From positions 1 through 38,345 of the forward strand of contig ONAG01000038.1 in NCBI GenBank assembly GCA_900315745.1: a DNA stretch of 38,345 nucleotides. The letters are read 5' to 3'. The notes under the pieces were generated by a model, which worked only from the letters and a program-made list of their open reading frames with translations, was not told where the DNA came from and did not search any database. The translations under genes were made by a program, and so were the position numbers. Positions 1 to 9,207 of the stretch are shown piece by piece. Every line of letters starts with the position of its first letter. Position 1 is the stretch's first letter. This DNA is from an uncultured Prevotellaceae bacterium (GTDB lineage: Bacteria; Bacteroidota; Bacteroidia; Bacteroidales; Bacteroidaceae).

Positions 1-102
1 ATCCGTAACTTTGCACCGCAGCCGGACGAGGAAACGGGCTCTGCTGAGGAGCAACCCGCCAGCAACATGGCTGTGCCCGCACTGGAAACAGTGTTTCAAT
101 AG
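1..102 (+). CDS. C-terminal end of an unidentified protein (partial)
   Basis: The reading frame is open from the first base of the window to a TAG at 100-102, giving 33 residues. The tail is acidic and rich in Pro, Glu and Ala and ends in ETVFQ. It lies directly before a strong hairpin, which supports it being the real 3' end of a gene that begins outside the window. The family cannot be recognised from this fragment. Confidence 0.45.
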   Translation: MRNFAPQPDEETGSAEEQPASNMAVPALETVFQ

Positions 103-123
103 CCGCCCCGCCCATGGGCGGCT
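101..123 (+). terminator. GC-rich hairpin after the partial gene
   Basis: AGCCGCCC (101-108) pairs perfectly with GGGCGGCT (116-123) around a 7-base loop. It starts inside the stop codon of the partial gene. No clear T-tract follows, so intrinsic termination is plausible but not certain. Confidence 0.5.
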
Positions 124-310
124 TACTGATTCCAGATGGGCTTTTCGGCTAAGAAAACCTAAACAGCACAAATGCTGAGATAATAATGATCGAAAAACTG
201 TCTCACATCCTTGGTTTATGCATTATGGACCAGCCTTAACTGTGCCATTATTGTGTTTGCTGGTGCAAACATAGTAACTAATTTTACATTACTAAAGATA
301 ACATACAAAT

Positions 311-433
311 AACATTTTCAAGGATGTTTTAAAACTGCGTTACATTATCATTCACACAACTGAGATTTATGCTGACGTGGTGATGGAAAAGAAAGTAGAT
401 GCCATCAATTTGGTGGAAGGTGTTTTCGGATAA
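311..433 (+). pseudogene. Degraded C-terminus of a tyrosine recombinase/integrase
   Basis: One frame, open from about 311 to the TAA at 431-433, reads FKDVLKL, then RYIIIHTTEIYADVV, then MEKKVDAIN. This resembles the C-terminal end of Bacteroidales tyrosine recombinases: a helix, an LGHxSI segment, then HTTxIYA with the catalytic tyrosine. The LGH position reads LRY here, so the conserved His is lost, and no upstream catalytic domain is present. I read it as a remnant of an integrated element. The similarity rests on about 35 residues recognised by eye. Confidence 0.45.
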
Positions 434-814
434 CCCGTAAAATCATAGTTGCTTACGTAATACAATTCGCAATTGCTTATGTATCAGAAGAATGTCAAAA
501 CCATCATCTTAATGGTAACTATTATAGAGTTTTCAAAAGTAATAGAGCCTCTATGTAATAATTGTCGGCTTATATTATGCTGGCATCTATTTCTTTCACT
601 GCTGGAAGATTGCACGTCATGATGTCCTCTCAACGGTGCACGCTTCCCTTATTTACGATAGTCCATGTTGCAAAAAAAATATTGCCAAGCGCAAATTTGC
701 AAAATAAAATGTTAATTTTGCATCTACATAGAGGAAGCAAATACTCTTAAGCAACTTGACGTCCCCTCTACGACTCGTGAGTATAAAGACATCACACATA
801 AATAATCGAAAGTC
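434..814. other. Intergenic region before the first CHAT gene
   Basis: No convincing gene is present; a 62-codon frame at 562-750 has no recognisable features. An 11-base direct repeat, TTGCTTACGTA (449-459) and TTGCTTATGTA (473-483), lies just after the integrase remnant and could be a relic attachment or regulatory repeat. The rest is AT-rich leader sequence. Confidence 0.4.
713..720 (+). promoter_or_regulatory. Bacteroidota -7 box upstream of CHAT gene 1
   Basis: TAATTTTG matches the TAnnTTTG -7 consensus of Bacteroidota sigma-ABfr promoters and is followed by CATC. It lies about 95 bases before the start at 815. No TTG is found at the usual 18-20 base distance upstream (a TTTG at 696-699 is only 13 bases away), so this is a weaker call than the other promoters here. 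Confidence 0.45.
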
Positions 815-3800
815 ATGATAAACAAACATACTATTTCAACAAAGAACCACTTGAGAAGATGTTGCTCCATGCTCGTTCTTTTGATATGTAGCCAATACAT
901 GATGGCAGAAATGACAGACAGCGAGCGACTGCACATGGCTTCCATAATAGTTGCATGCAACAATTACAATTCCAAAGATGCAGCTTTCCTGAATGAAACG
1001 GCAGAGAAGATGCAATTACCAGAACTTGGTTCTTTGGCAAATCTTAGACTAGAAAAAAGATTGGATGTCGGCTACAGTAAGAGAAAGGCGGCCGCACACG
1101 CGTTATTAGATTATGCGGAGTCTCGCTACGGCAAGAATTCTGTTGAGGCTCTATATTGCCGCAGGAGTGACGTTGCTGCCAACTCATACACTGATCTCGA
1201 TTATTCAATTGACCAGGCTCGAAAGGACACGATGTACGCAAGGCAACTTAAGGACATTTCTAATGATGGCATGCAAGCCCAATCTCTCAAAATAGTATGC
1301 GAACTTGAACTCATGATTTTGGAGGACATTACAGAATCGGTTAGTCCCGTACGTTGGGAGAAACTTTACCGGTTGGAACAACAAGTAATCAAATGCCTGA
1401 ACGCCAACAAGGAGGCAAGCCCTGAAATGGTTGACATATGCAATTATATGGCCACATTGAAAAGCGACACTTCATCTCCTTTCAAATCATACATCAACGA
1501 TTTGCAATATGATTATTTCCCTGATGGGATAGATACACCGCAAGGAGTGATAAATGACATCTTGACCAATTCAGATTATTATTATCAAAAGGCAATAGAA
1601 TATGGCGAGAAAGTTTTCGGGGCAGATGCTGTGGAGACATTAAAAATCAAGCAATCTTATTTGGATTATTATATCCAGCTGGCTCTTGTGACATATGACG
1701 ATGCATATGCCCAAATGCAATCCATTTCAAGCCAGCTTTCTTCCACCCTGCCTAAAGATGACATGGATTGCCTTATGGCCAAACTGTCTTTATGGGAGTG
1801 CATGCGTTCATTTGGAAAGGAAATTCCCGATATATCAGAAAGCAGGATGATTCTCAAAAAAATAGAGGATAATGTAGGAAAAGAGTCTCTTTCATATTTG
1901 AACGCCTTGTATCAAGTTATGATAATCATGTCGTCATGTGACATCGTCCAAGCTAACGCCATGCAAAAAGAAATGCTACAATTGGTACGTAAGATGTTCG
2001 GCCCCACATCTGACATGTATGGACAATATTTATTGGGAGGTGTTAATGTGATGTTCAATTCAGAGGACCAACATGCATTGCATGACTATATACAAGACAT
2101 TTTTGATTTTTACCAGCTTAACCACAAGCAATCGTGGTTGTCCATAGCACAAGGAAAAAGCCTTGCGCTCTCATATGGCCAATATCTCCTTCTCACGGAA
2201 AAAGAATGCGAAGTGTCTAAAATTGCCCTTGATGACCTGGAAAAACTTGCGGGAAACCAATCACTCCTCTATGCGATGGAACTGAACGAATACTGCCGTG
2301 AACTGTACAAGTCATTGAACCATGTTGTCGCCATCCCATATTCAACCCTTGCTGATGCCTATATAAACCTTTCTCAAACAGATGATTATGAACGCACCTT
2401 GCGAGAAGCACTTGAGTCATACAAGGAAAGGGACCTATGGCATAGCTATTTGGCAGCCCGACTTTCAGTGAAGCTGTATGACAATGGGAAAGATGAGGAA
2501 GCTGAAGCACTCTTTAAAGATGCCATGTCTATTTTCAGATCCAGAGAAGATGAAATAATGGGACAATTCTACGCATTATACAATCTCCTTTCAGACTGCT
2601 ATCGTTTCAAAGGAGAATATGAGGAAGCAGAGAAAATCCTGCTTAAGGGCAAGGCACGTCATGAGGAGAATTATGGCCAATATGACAATAATTACCAGCT
2701 TATGATTGAGAATCTCTATAATCTCTATTCGTATGACATGTCGAACTTGGACAAGGCTGACATGATTATCCAAGAACGAATGGATGTCATCAAAGAGAAT
2801 CCCACTTTTTCCCTCGATGTTGTATCATTAGACATGCTATTGAAGCACCTGAATCTGGTTAATATCAAAACTCCGAATAACTACCTAAAAATTTCATCGG
2901 TTTTTCAAGACATCTTCGAAGTGGTGAATAATATCCTTGAAAAAGCGGGAGGAGACAAGAAAAAAGTGATGGGATATATTCTACCTGTCATATACCAATC
3001 ATCAATAGTTATTAGTATTTACAAGGATGTGGCAAAAAACTATCTCGACTTAAGAAATATGCCTGAATATAACCAAATGGACGATGACACAAAAAATGCA
3101 TTTGAAAATTATTATGCAACAGGTAAATCAGTCATCAAGCAATTGGAAGAAGTTTATCTTGAAGTAGCAGATTACTTGAAAGACAATAATTGTGACAATG
3201 TTAACAATCATGATTATTATGAAGTGTCTTCGTGTCTTTCTCTTTACTATCTGAACGTGGATGCCGACACCATCAAGGCAGTTGGTTATCTCACACCATT
3301 TTTAGAATCAAACAATCAAGTGATATTGTCATCATGTTATAATGAATTGGCTTTTATTTACATGTTGCAGAAAAAATACGACCTTTCTGCAAAAATGAAA
3401 GAGAAGGAAAAGGCGATATGCTATTCATTATATGACTTAAGAAATAAGGCCAGTGCCGACAACATGCTGTGCTTATTGTATTATAAGCTCGGCCAATATG
3501 AAAAGGCATTGCCATCAGCCAATGCATATTACCAAAACAGGAAAAAGATGGCACAGCTCAATTTCGACTTGATGACTATGGAAGAACGTGAGGCTTACAT
3601 CAGCTATGATGGTGGAATAGGCGGGCAATGGATATATACTCTTCTTTCTCGTTTTCCCGAGCAGCTGAGCAGTGACGCATACAATTGCTTGTTGGAAGAC
3701 AAGGGCTTGCTTCTGAGAGCTTCTGACCGTATAAAAAAGGCTATTGTCAAATCAGGCGACAATACGCTATTGTCAAAACTGGATTCGCTCAATGAGATGA

Positions 3801-5131
3801 ATTCCAAGCTAAAGACAATGAATGCTACGCCTAATTGGCAGAAAAACGATTTCACCTTTGATATGAATATTGCGAAAGTTTGGGATGAAATTGAATCTTT
3901 GGAAAGGGATATCAACAGGCAAACGGCACAAATCTTGCCAGGGATTGAGACACCTAATTTGGAGCGACTCCAACATGTACTGAACAAGGAAGAGGCTGCT
4001 GTAGAATACGTCTTTTCTGATTCAATAGTGAGCGCCTTGGTATTGTTGTCTGATGGTGCACCCATTTACGTGTCTCTAACAAATTTATATCCACTAAAGC
4101 AGTCAATCAGTGACTTGGATAATCTACCAGCAAAAAGCAAGGCGGAATGCCTTTATGACAAAGACAAGCTGCATCTATACGAAAAATTGTGGAAACCTAT
4201 TGAATCCATACTTAGCGGCAAAAAAAGGATATTCTTTTCGCCAACAGGCTTTCTCAATGAATTGGCTTTTGCCGCTTTCAAATGTGAGGATGGCAATTAC
4301 CTCTCCGACCATTATGAGCTTCACCAAATGCTTTCCACGGGGAACTTGATCTCCTTGCGTGACAAACCTCAAGAAACTCCAATTAGGAAGGCTGCAATCG
4401 TTGGCGGGGTGTATTATAGCCCAGAACAGGAGGAGGAAGAGGATGAAAAGAAGGAACGTGGTGCCATCGTCAACCAATTTGCTTTCTTGCCTTATACGAA
4501 ACAGGAGGTCGAAGACGTTGCAAAAGTGATGCAAGACCATGAGATAGAAGCCAATACAATGACAGGTTTCATGCCAGCCGAGCAAGAGCTGCGAAAGAAA
4601 TGCCAAGACAAGCCCCAAGTCTTACATTTGTCAACCCACGGCTTCTTCATAAAGAACGTAGGAAATGAAGTAAAGGAAAACAAGTTCCTCGCCCGCTTCC
4701 CCTCATCTCAGTATGCCAGCATGCAACGATCCGGACTGGCATTTGTAGATGCCAATAGGACATGGAACGGTGCAACAGACATGGAGGAAAACAACGATGG
4801 AATATTAACAGCCAATGAAGTGGCTCAAATGGACCTGACCAGCACTCGGCTTGCTGTGCTGTCTGCTTGTCAGACTGCTGTTGGCGACTATTCCCTGGAG
4901 GGTGTCTTTGGCATGCATCGGGGATTCAAGCAAGCAGGCGTGGAAAGCATCCTTGCTTCCTTGTGGAATGTAAACGACAAAAGTACGGCCCAACTGATGA
5001 AGTCCTTCTATCAAAAATGGTTGTCCGGCACCCCTATGCAACAGTCCCTAAATGAAGCTGTCAAGGAATTGCGTAGGGACTACCCATCTGCTTTCTATTG
5101 GGCTCCTTTCGTGTTGATGGACGCCCTTTAA
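815..5131 (+). CDS. Secreted TPR-CHAT caspase-like protease (1438 aa)
   Basis: CHAT domains (caspase HetF associated with TPRs) are caspase-like cysteine peptidases of the C14/C25 clan, often activated by proteolysis or ligand binding. The domain fills residues about 1055-1438. Its catalytic His is His1275 in HLSTHGFF and its Cys is Cys1352 in LSACQTA; the family ending (ASLWNVND, then FYWAPF) is present. The preceding roughly 1000 residues are helical with TPR-like repeats, clearest near 585-612 and 886-902. The N-terminus has a charged stretch followed by a hydrophobic core (MLVLLICSQ) ending near MMA-E, which looks like a Sec signal peptide, so export is likely. The ATG at 815 is the only start that keeps the full n-region. 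It is the first gene of module A; the next gene has its own promoter. The protease class is secure; substrate and activator are unknown. Confidence 0.9.
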   Translation: MINKHTISTKNHLRRCCSMLVLLICSQYMMAEMTDSERLHMASIIVACNNYNSKDAAFLNETAEKMQLPELGSLANLRLEKRLDVGYSKRKAAAHALLDYAESRYGKNSVEALYCRRSDVAANSYTDLDYSIDQARKDTMYARQLKDISNDGMQAQSLKIVCELELMILEDITESVSPVRWEKLYRLEQQVIKCLNANKEASPEMVDICNYMATLKSDTSSPFKSYINDLQYDYFPDGIDTPQGVINDILTNSDYYYQKAIEYGEKVFGADAVETLKIKQSYLDYYIQLALVTYDDAYAQMQSISSQLSSTLPKDDMDCLMAKLSLWECMRSFGKEIPDISESRMILKKIEDNVGKESLSYLNALYQVMIIMSSCDIVQANAMQKEMLQLVRKMFGPTSDMYGQYLLGGVNVMFNSEDQHALHDYIQDIFDFYQLNHKQSWLSIAQGKSLALSYGQYLLLTEKECEVSKIALDDLEKLAGNQSLLYAMELNEYCRELYKSLNHVVAIPYSTLADAYINLSQTDDYERTLREALESYKERDLWHSYLAARLSVKLYDNGKDEEAEALFKDAMSIFRSREDEIMGQFYALYNLLSDCYRFKGEYEEAEKILLKGKARHEENYGQYDNNYQLMIENLYNLYSYDMSNLDKADMIIQERMDVIKENPTFSLDVVSLDMLLKHLNLVNIKTPNNYLKISSVFQDIFEVVNNILEKAGGDKKKVMGYILPVIYQSSIVISIYKDVAKNYLDLRNMPEYNQMDDDTKNAFENYYATGKSVIKQLEEVYLEVADYLKDNNCDNVNNHDYYEVSSCLSLYYLNVDADTIKAVGYLTPFLESNNQVILSSCYNELAFIYMLQKKYDLSAKMKEKEKAICYSLYDLRNKASADNMLCLLYYKLGQYEKALPSANAYYQNRKKMAQLNFDLMTMEEREAYISYDGGIGGQWIYTLLSRFPEQLSSDAYNCLLEDKGLLLRASDRIKKAIVKSGDNTLLSKLDSLNEMNSKLKTMNATPNWQKNDFTFDMNIAKVWDEIESLERDINRQTAQILPGIETPNLERLQHVLNKEEAAVEYVFSDSIVSALVLLSDGAPIYVSLTNLYPLKQSISDLDNLPAKSKAECLYDKDKLHLYEKLWKPIESILSGKKRIFFSPTGFLNELAFAAFKCEDGNYLSDHYELHQMLSTGNLISLRDKPQETPIRKAAIVGGVYYSPEQEEEEDEKKERGAIVNQFAFLPYTKQEVEDVAKVMQDHEIEANTMTGFMPAEQELRKKCQDKPQVLHLSTHGFFIKNVGNEVKENKFLARFPSSQYASMQRSGLAFVDANRTWNGATDMEENNDGILTANEVAQMDLTSTRLAVLSACQTAVGDYSLEGVFGMHRGFKQAGVESILASLWNVNDKSTAQLMKSFYQKWLSGTPMQQSLNEAVKELRRDYPSAFYWAPFVLMDAL

Positions 5132-5152
5132 GAGAAAATACCCAAAAACTAT

Positions 5153-5183
5153 TTTGATTTTTGTATTTTTTTAATTAGATTTG
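5153..5183 (+). promoter_or_regulatory. Promoter of the 2TM-RCK-RyR gene at 5219
   Basis: TTTG at 5153-5156, a 19-base gap, then TAGATTTG at 5176-5183. Both boxes match the Bacteroidota consensus and the spacing is ideal. The ATG lies 36 bases after the -7 box. It sits in the short gap after the first CHAT gene, so the second and third genes of module A can be transcribed separately. Confidence 0.78.
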
Positions 5184-5218
5184 CATTTTCATTAGACAAA
5201 ACAAACCTGCAATAATCT

Positions 5219-7339
5219 ATGAACACGTGGCAAAAACTTCGCATTTCCTTTGACAGGTCTTTCACAAAAAGCGTGTGGAAACAGGCGGCATGGTTCGCCC
5301 TGTTCTTTTTCATCTTTCTCGTCATCTTCTCCTTGCTCGGCATGATGCCCGTCCTGAGAGATGTGGACGATGGTTCTTCCAACACGTTCGAGAGGATCTT
5401 CTACCTGCTGAGCACCAAGCAGAATTACAATAACCTCATCAAAGGCAGCAACCTCCTAAGATGGGGCTACTACACCTTTGTCATGATTCTCGGAAGCATT
5501 GTCTTCGGCGGCATGGTGAGTATCATCAGCAACATGCTAAACAGGCATGTCTCAACATACATCGACGGAGGGATCACCTACCAACTGAAGGATCATGTCG
5601 CCATAGTCGGATTCGACGACATCATGCCAGGACTGGTGAAAAGCATCCTTAGCTACAAAGGATATGACAACTGCCAGGTGGTGATACTCAGCGACCAATC
5701 CAGCCAAGCTGTAAGGAAGAAGGTGTGCTCGTCACTCAACAAAGACCAACAGAAGAGGTGCTTCGTTTACTACGGCAAGCAAAATTCAAAGGATGACCTG
5801 AAAAGGCTAAACATTCCACAGTCGCGACGTGTGTTCATAAAAGGCAATGCAGAGGACAAAAACCACGATTCCGTCAACGTCAACACGCTACAACTGATGG
5901 TTGACATAATAAGGGAGAACAGGGACTTGACATGCCAGAATGACGAGAAACGCCCTGCTGACGACAGAAGAATACCCATCACGGTGGACTTCAACGACCC
6001 TTCCACTTACTCCGTTTTCCAAGTCACAGACATGTCTGATGACTGGCGGGCGTACATCTCACTGACGCCCTACAGCTTCCATGAAGACTGGGCGCGACAA
6101 GTTTTCGTTGACAGGAATTGCAATCAAAGTGGCATGGAATGGATAAAATACCCGCCACTGGATGGTGAGGGCATCACGGCTGCCTCTGACAAGCATGTCC
6201 ACATAGTCATTGTCGGCATGAGCCAGATGGGCGTCACCATGGGTGTGCAGGCAGCCCAACTGCTTCATTTCCCCAATGCTTTGGAGCATCCCGAGAACCA
6301 TGGCAGGATAACCTTTGTGGATGCTGACATCAAACCCAAGATGCAACATTTCCGACACCGCTTCAAGCACTTGTTTGAGACTGAGGAGGCTGATTACATG
6401 GACTTGACACTGAATCCCGCCCAAACAGAAACCATTCCACCGACTGTCTTCTCAGGCCGTGACGCGCGCCTTCTCGACATCCGCTTCAGCTTTGTCAACG
6501 CAGAAGCCGAATCGGAGGAATTCGGACAGCTGATAGCCAAGTGGGCTGCGGATGAAAGGAAATGCCTGCAGATCATTGTGGCGACGGACGACAACAAACG
6601 CAACATGGGCGTGAGCCTATATCTGCCCGACAACATATATTACCGCAGGACACCCGTGATCGTCCAGCAGGACACATCGGGATACCTGCTCAATCTCCTG
6701 CACAGGTCGGACAACGGAAAATGCTCAAACCTTTTCTCCTTTGGGACGAAAGAACCCACCTACGACATCAGCGAGCGTTCCTTGATCCTTGCCAAGTGCC
6801 TAAACTATCTCTACACCCATGTAAGCCTCTCAGACCCGGAATGGAGCGTTGACAACATGATGCGATGGGACAAGACAAAGATGGCGGAAGCCTGGGAGGA
6901 GGCAAATTTGTTGTGGCAGGAGCTATCCATCGCCAACCAATGGAGCAACATTTACTGCGCTTACAACATTCCTGTCAAGCTTCGGTCGATAGGCATCGAT
7001 GCGACAAAGGAGTGCCGCCTTCTCACAGAAGAGGAAATTGGGCTGCTGGCCAAGGTGGAACACAACCGCTGGATGACAGAGAAACTGCTTATGGGCTTCC
7101 GAAAGCCCACCCCTGAAGAACAACGATCCATCAAGGAGGATGAATCCAAGAACATGAAAGGAAACGAACCAACAAAGAGAGACGTGTTCCGTCAGTTAAA
7201 GAAAAGGTATGTCCACGGAGACATCTGCCCCTATGACGACCTCTATGAGAGCGAGAAGGATTACGACAAGGTGATGGTGGCGCACATGCCTTGGATTCTC
7301 AAGATGCAAGACTTGGTCCTCCAGAATTACTCAAATTAA
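5219..7339 (+). CDS. Two-helix RCK (CASTOR/POLLUX-like) membrane protein with C-terminal RyR domain (706 aa)
   Basis: Two hydrophobic segments at about 24-45 and 82-108 flank a loop of about 37 residues, as in two-helix pore modules. No TVGYG-type potassium filter is present. After the second helix, SIISNMLNRHV leads into a Rossmann-type RCK/TrkA-N unit (HVAIVGFDD, about 118-220). A second unit starts at HIVIVGMSQMG (about 330-450). This order resembles the CASTOR/POLLUX ion-channel family. The C-terminal 100 residues carry a divergent RyR-repeat signature (VEHNRW, LLMGFRKP, then a PYDDL-like segment). The RCK units suggest nucleotide or ion sensing, and the RyR domain a second ligand site. 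The protein is closely paralogous to the one at 22292 and related to those at 15300 and 30201. Channel activity is inferred from architecture only. Confidence 0.8.
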   Translation: MNTWQKLRISFDRSFTKSVWKQAAWFALFFFIFLVIFSLLGMMPVLRDVDDGSSNTFERIFYLLSTKQNYNNLIKGSNLLRWGYYTFVMILGSIVFGGMVSIISNMLNRHVSTYIDGGITYQLKDHVAIVGFDDIMPGLVKSILSYKGYDNCQVVILSDQSSQAVRKKVCSSLNKDQQKRCFVYYGKQNSKDDLKRLNIPQSRRVFIKGNAEDKNHDSVNVNTLQLMVDIIRENRDLTCQNDEKRPADDRRIPITVDFNDPSTYSVFQVTDMSDDWRAYISLTPYSFHEDWARQVFVDRNCNQSGMEWIKYPPLDGEGITAASDKHVHIVIVGMSQMGVTMGVQAAQLLHFPNALEHPENHGRITFVDADIKPKMQHFRHRFKHLFETEEADYMDLTLNPAQTETIPPTVFSGRDARLLDIRFSFVNAEAESEEFGQLIAKWAADERKCLQIIVATDDNKRNMGVSLYLPDNIYYRRTPVIVQQDTSGYLLNLLHRSDNGKCSNLFSFGTKEPTYDISERSLILAKCLNYLYTHVSLSDPEWSVDNMMRWDKTKMAEAWEEANLLWQELSIANQWSNIYCAYNIPVKLRSIGIDATKECRLLTEEEIGLLAKVEHNRWMTEKLLMGFRKPTPEEQRSIKEDESKNMKGNEPTKRDVFRQLKKRYVHGDICPYDDLYESEKDYDKVMVAHMPWILKMQDLVLQNYSN

Positions 7340-7364
7340 AGTTGAAAAGGATTCAATAAGAAAC

Positions 7365-8672
7365 ATGAGCAAACTACAGAGACTATTCATGTTTTCCATA
7401 TTGTTTTGCTTGTGCATAAAGTCTAAAGCAGAAACAATTGATTCTACCATTTATAAAATAGTCTCATATGCTATAGAAAATCCTACATCTACGAATGTCA
7501 TTGATGCATATGACTTAATAGTAAAAAGTCGGAGTCATAATATAAAAGATAAAGAGCATTCTTTCAAAACAATCAAGCATCATCTTCAAAATGATGAAAT
7601 TGCAATAGAAATAATAGCAATACCAAAATCAACCAGTCAGAATCTCTATTATGCATTTGCAATACGTAAACAATATGAAGCACCACATATCGTCTATCTT
7701 TTCGAAGAAAAAGATATAGATAGTGAGTTGAGCAAAGGGGTATCTTTCTTCTCTGACACAAGAATGGCTTCAATGTTGATAGAACCTTTGCGAGAAGAAC
7801 TGACAGGAGTAAAAAAGATTTATTTCACTCCAGCAAAAAAACTGCATTTATTTGCCATAGAATATTGTAATGTTGAAGTTGGAGTTATGCTCGCCGAAAA
7901 ATACCAATTCTACAGACTTACATCTTCAGCATTTTTGACTCATCGAAGAGAACAACGAGCACCTTATAATAGTTATGCCATATATGGTGGCATTGACTAT
8001 GATGCCTGCCCCGAATTTGAAGAGAAATTTGATGGGGAAAGCAAGATATTTCAATTGGGATATCTGCATGATTCATATCTTGCAGCAATTGATATTAATA
8101 GTTTTCTGACCAAGGAAGGACTTCATGGTTTCTTTTATGCAAATAAAGAAGCTACAGAGCTATCATTTAAGGAACTTTCCCAAAAAGGCATCCAAGTCTT
8201 ATTCATAGAGACTCATGCAGTTAATGACTCAAAACATAGTAGCACATCCTACCCTAACTCCTTGATGTTTTCCAGTTCAGCATACATCATGTCTGGCGGA
8301 ATTGTACCTCCTGAACATGAAGATGGCCTTCTAACATCTAATGAGATAGCAACACTGAACTTATCCAGCATGGATTTGGCGGTTATTTCTGCTTGCAAGT
8401 CTGCTTTAGGTAACATTGATTGGAAAGGCGTGGATGGATTAATGAGCGCGTTCAAGACTGCAGGAGTCAACTCTCTCGTTATGACGACTGATGATGTTGT
8501 TGACTATGTTTCAGGCGAAGTCTGGAAATCATTCTTCAGAAACCTTATTAGAGGAATGAGCATGCGTGAATCTCTGCTGAATGCTATAAAAAAAGCCAAG
8601 TCATCCAAAAATGGTTTCTATTCCTCTCCAAAATACTGGACACCATTTATACTAATTGATGGCATCAACTAA
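7365..8672 (+). CDS. Secreted short CHAT protease (435 aa)
   Basis: A clear signal peptide (FMFSILFCLCI core, likely cleavage after SKA) is followed by a CHAT domain covering almost the whole mature protein. The dyad is His284 in FIETHAVN and Cys344 in ISACKSA; GVDGLMSAFKTAGV follows as in the family. There is no TPR array, unlike the two other CHAT proteins in the window. Residues around the dyad differ from the usual THGFF and SACQT, so specificity may differ. It starts 25 bases after the RyR-channel gene and is probably cotranscribed with it. Its base composition is visibly AT-richer than that gene, suggesting separate acquisition. Confidence 0.85.
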   Translation: MSKLQRLFMFSILFCLCIKSKAETIDSTIYKIVSYAIENPTSTNVIDAYDLIVKSRSHNIKDKEHSFKTIKHHLQNDEIAIEIIAIPKSTSQNLYYAFAIRKQYEAPHIVYLFEEKDIDSELSKGVSFFSDTRMASMLIEPLREELTGVKKIYFTPAKKLHLFAIEYCNVEVGVMLAEKYQFYRLTSSAFLTHRREQRAPYNSYAIYGGIDYDACPEFEEKFDGESKIFQLGYLHDSYLAAIDINSFLTKEGLHGFFYANKEATELSFKELSQKGIQVLFIETHAVNDSKHSSTSYPNSLMFSSSAYIMSGGIVPPEHEDGLLTSNEIATLNLSSMDLAVISACKSALGNIDWKGVDGLMSAFKTAGVNSLVMTTDDVVDYVSGEVWKSFFRNLIRGMSMRESLLNAIKKAKSSKNGFYSSPKYWTPFILIDGIN

Positions 8673-8693
8673 AATACTTGGGAAAACATATGC

Positions 8694-8740
8694 GTTTTAA
8701 GCCTAAGATAGAGCTAAAAACGTTCTCTTAAAACAATTTT
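8694..8740 (+). terminator. Possible terminator after module A
   Basis: GTTTTAAG (8694-8701) and CTTAAAAC (8727-8734) are perfect inverted copies, followed by AATTTT. The loop is long (25 bases), which makes the call moderate. Confidence 0.4.
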
Positions 8741-9112
8741 GCCATCTACCAAGCCAAGGCCGAGGAGGTCCAATATATTTTCTTGCTATTTCTTGGCATA
8801 AATTTGGATAATGTTAGGCTTATCATGAAATTTTCAAACGGTTAAAGCGTATTTTCCACTTTCGCTACTTGGCAAAAGTGCATATGCCAACAAAATACCG
8901 ATATTGGTGCACTCATAGCAAACCTGCTGTGATGGTCATGCAAAAGAGAATGAAAACGGTCAAGGAGCCTTTCCGGAATGACCAGCTTCAGAACAATGTC
9001 AGCAGCCACAAGTTCATTGAAGAGCTGGAAAAGGGACTTGCTGGCAATAATTGAAAAGGAAGAATACATTCCCCCGAAACACCCACTTTTTGACTAATGG
9101 GCTCCCTTTTTG

Positions 9113-9151
9113 AAAAACGAATCCGCAATGCCTGTTTATCGGCACTGCGGA
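9113..9151 (-). terminator. Terminator of the minus-strand operon
   Basis: TCCGCAATGCC (9122-9132) pairs with GGCACTGCGGA (9141-9151) over 11 bases with one G-T pair and an 8-base loop. On the minus strand it is followed by a short U-tract (A-run at 9113-9117). It lies about 60 bases past the stop of the last gene of module B. Confidence 0.7.
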
Positions 9152-9207
9152 CATGTTTTCTGTCAGTTATTATTTTTTAGAGGACACTAATATTTGCAAA
9201 TGGAACC

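Larger units (their letters stand above)
8673..9207. other. Convergent intergenic region
   Basis: Lies between two converging operons. It contains a terminator candidate at each end. A 61-codon frame at 8869-9054 (plus strand) has no recognisable domain, no good ribosome-binding site and no relatives that I can name, so I do not call it as a gene. Confidence 0.4.

Noticed and set aside
562-750. 62-codon frame before the first CHAT gene
   Set aside because: Overlaps the promoter-like region, has no domain and no ribosome-binding site.
3604-4065. Open frame of 153 codons on the minus strand
   Set aside because: Antisense shadow of the CHAT gene at 815; no domain and no upstream signals.
5219-7339. 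Potassium channel assignment
   Set aside because: Two helices and RCK units fit a channel, but no TVGYG-like filter is seen between the helices, so no ion specificity is claimed.
8869-9054. 61-codon plus-strand frame between converging operons
   Set aside because: No recognisable family, start signal or promoter; composition is not clearly protein-coding. Kept only as a comment in the intergenic entry.
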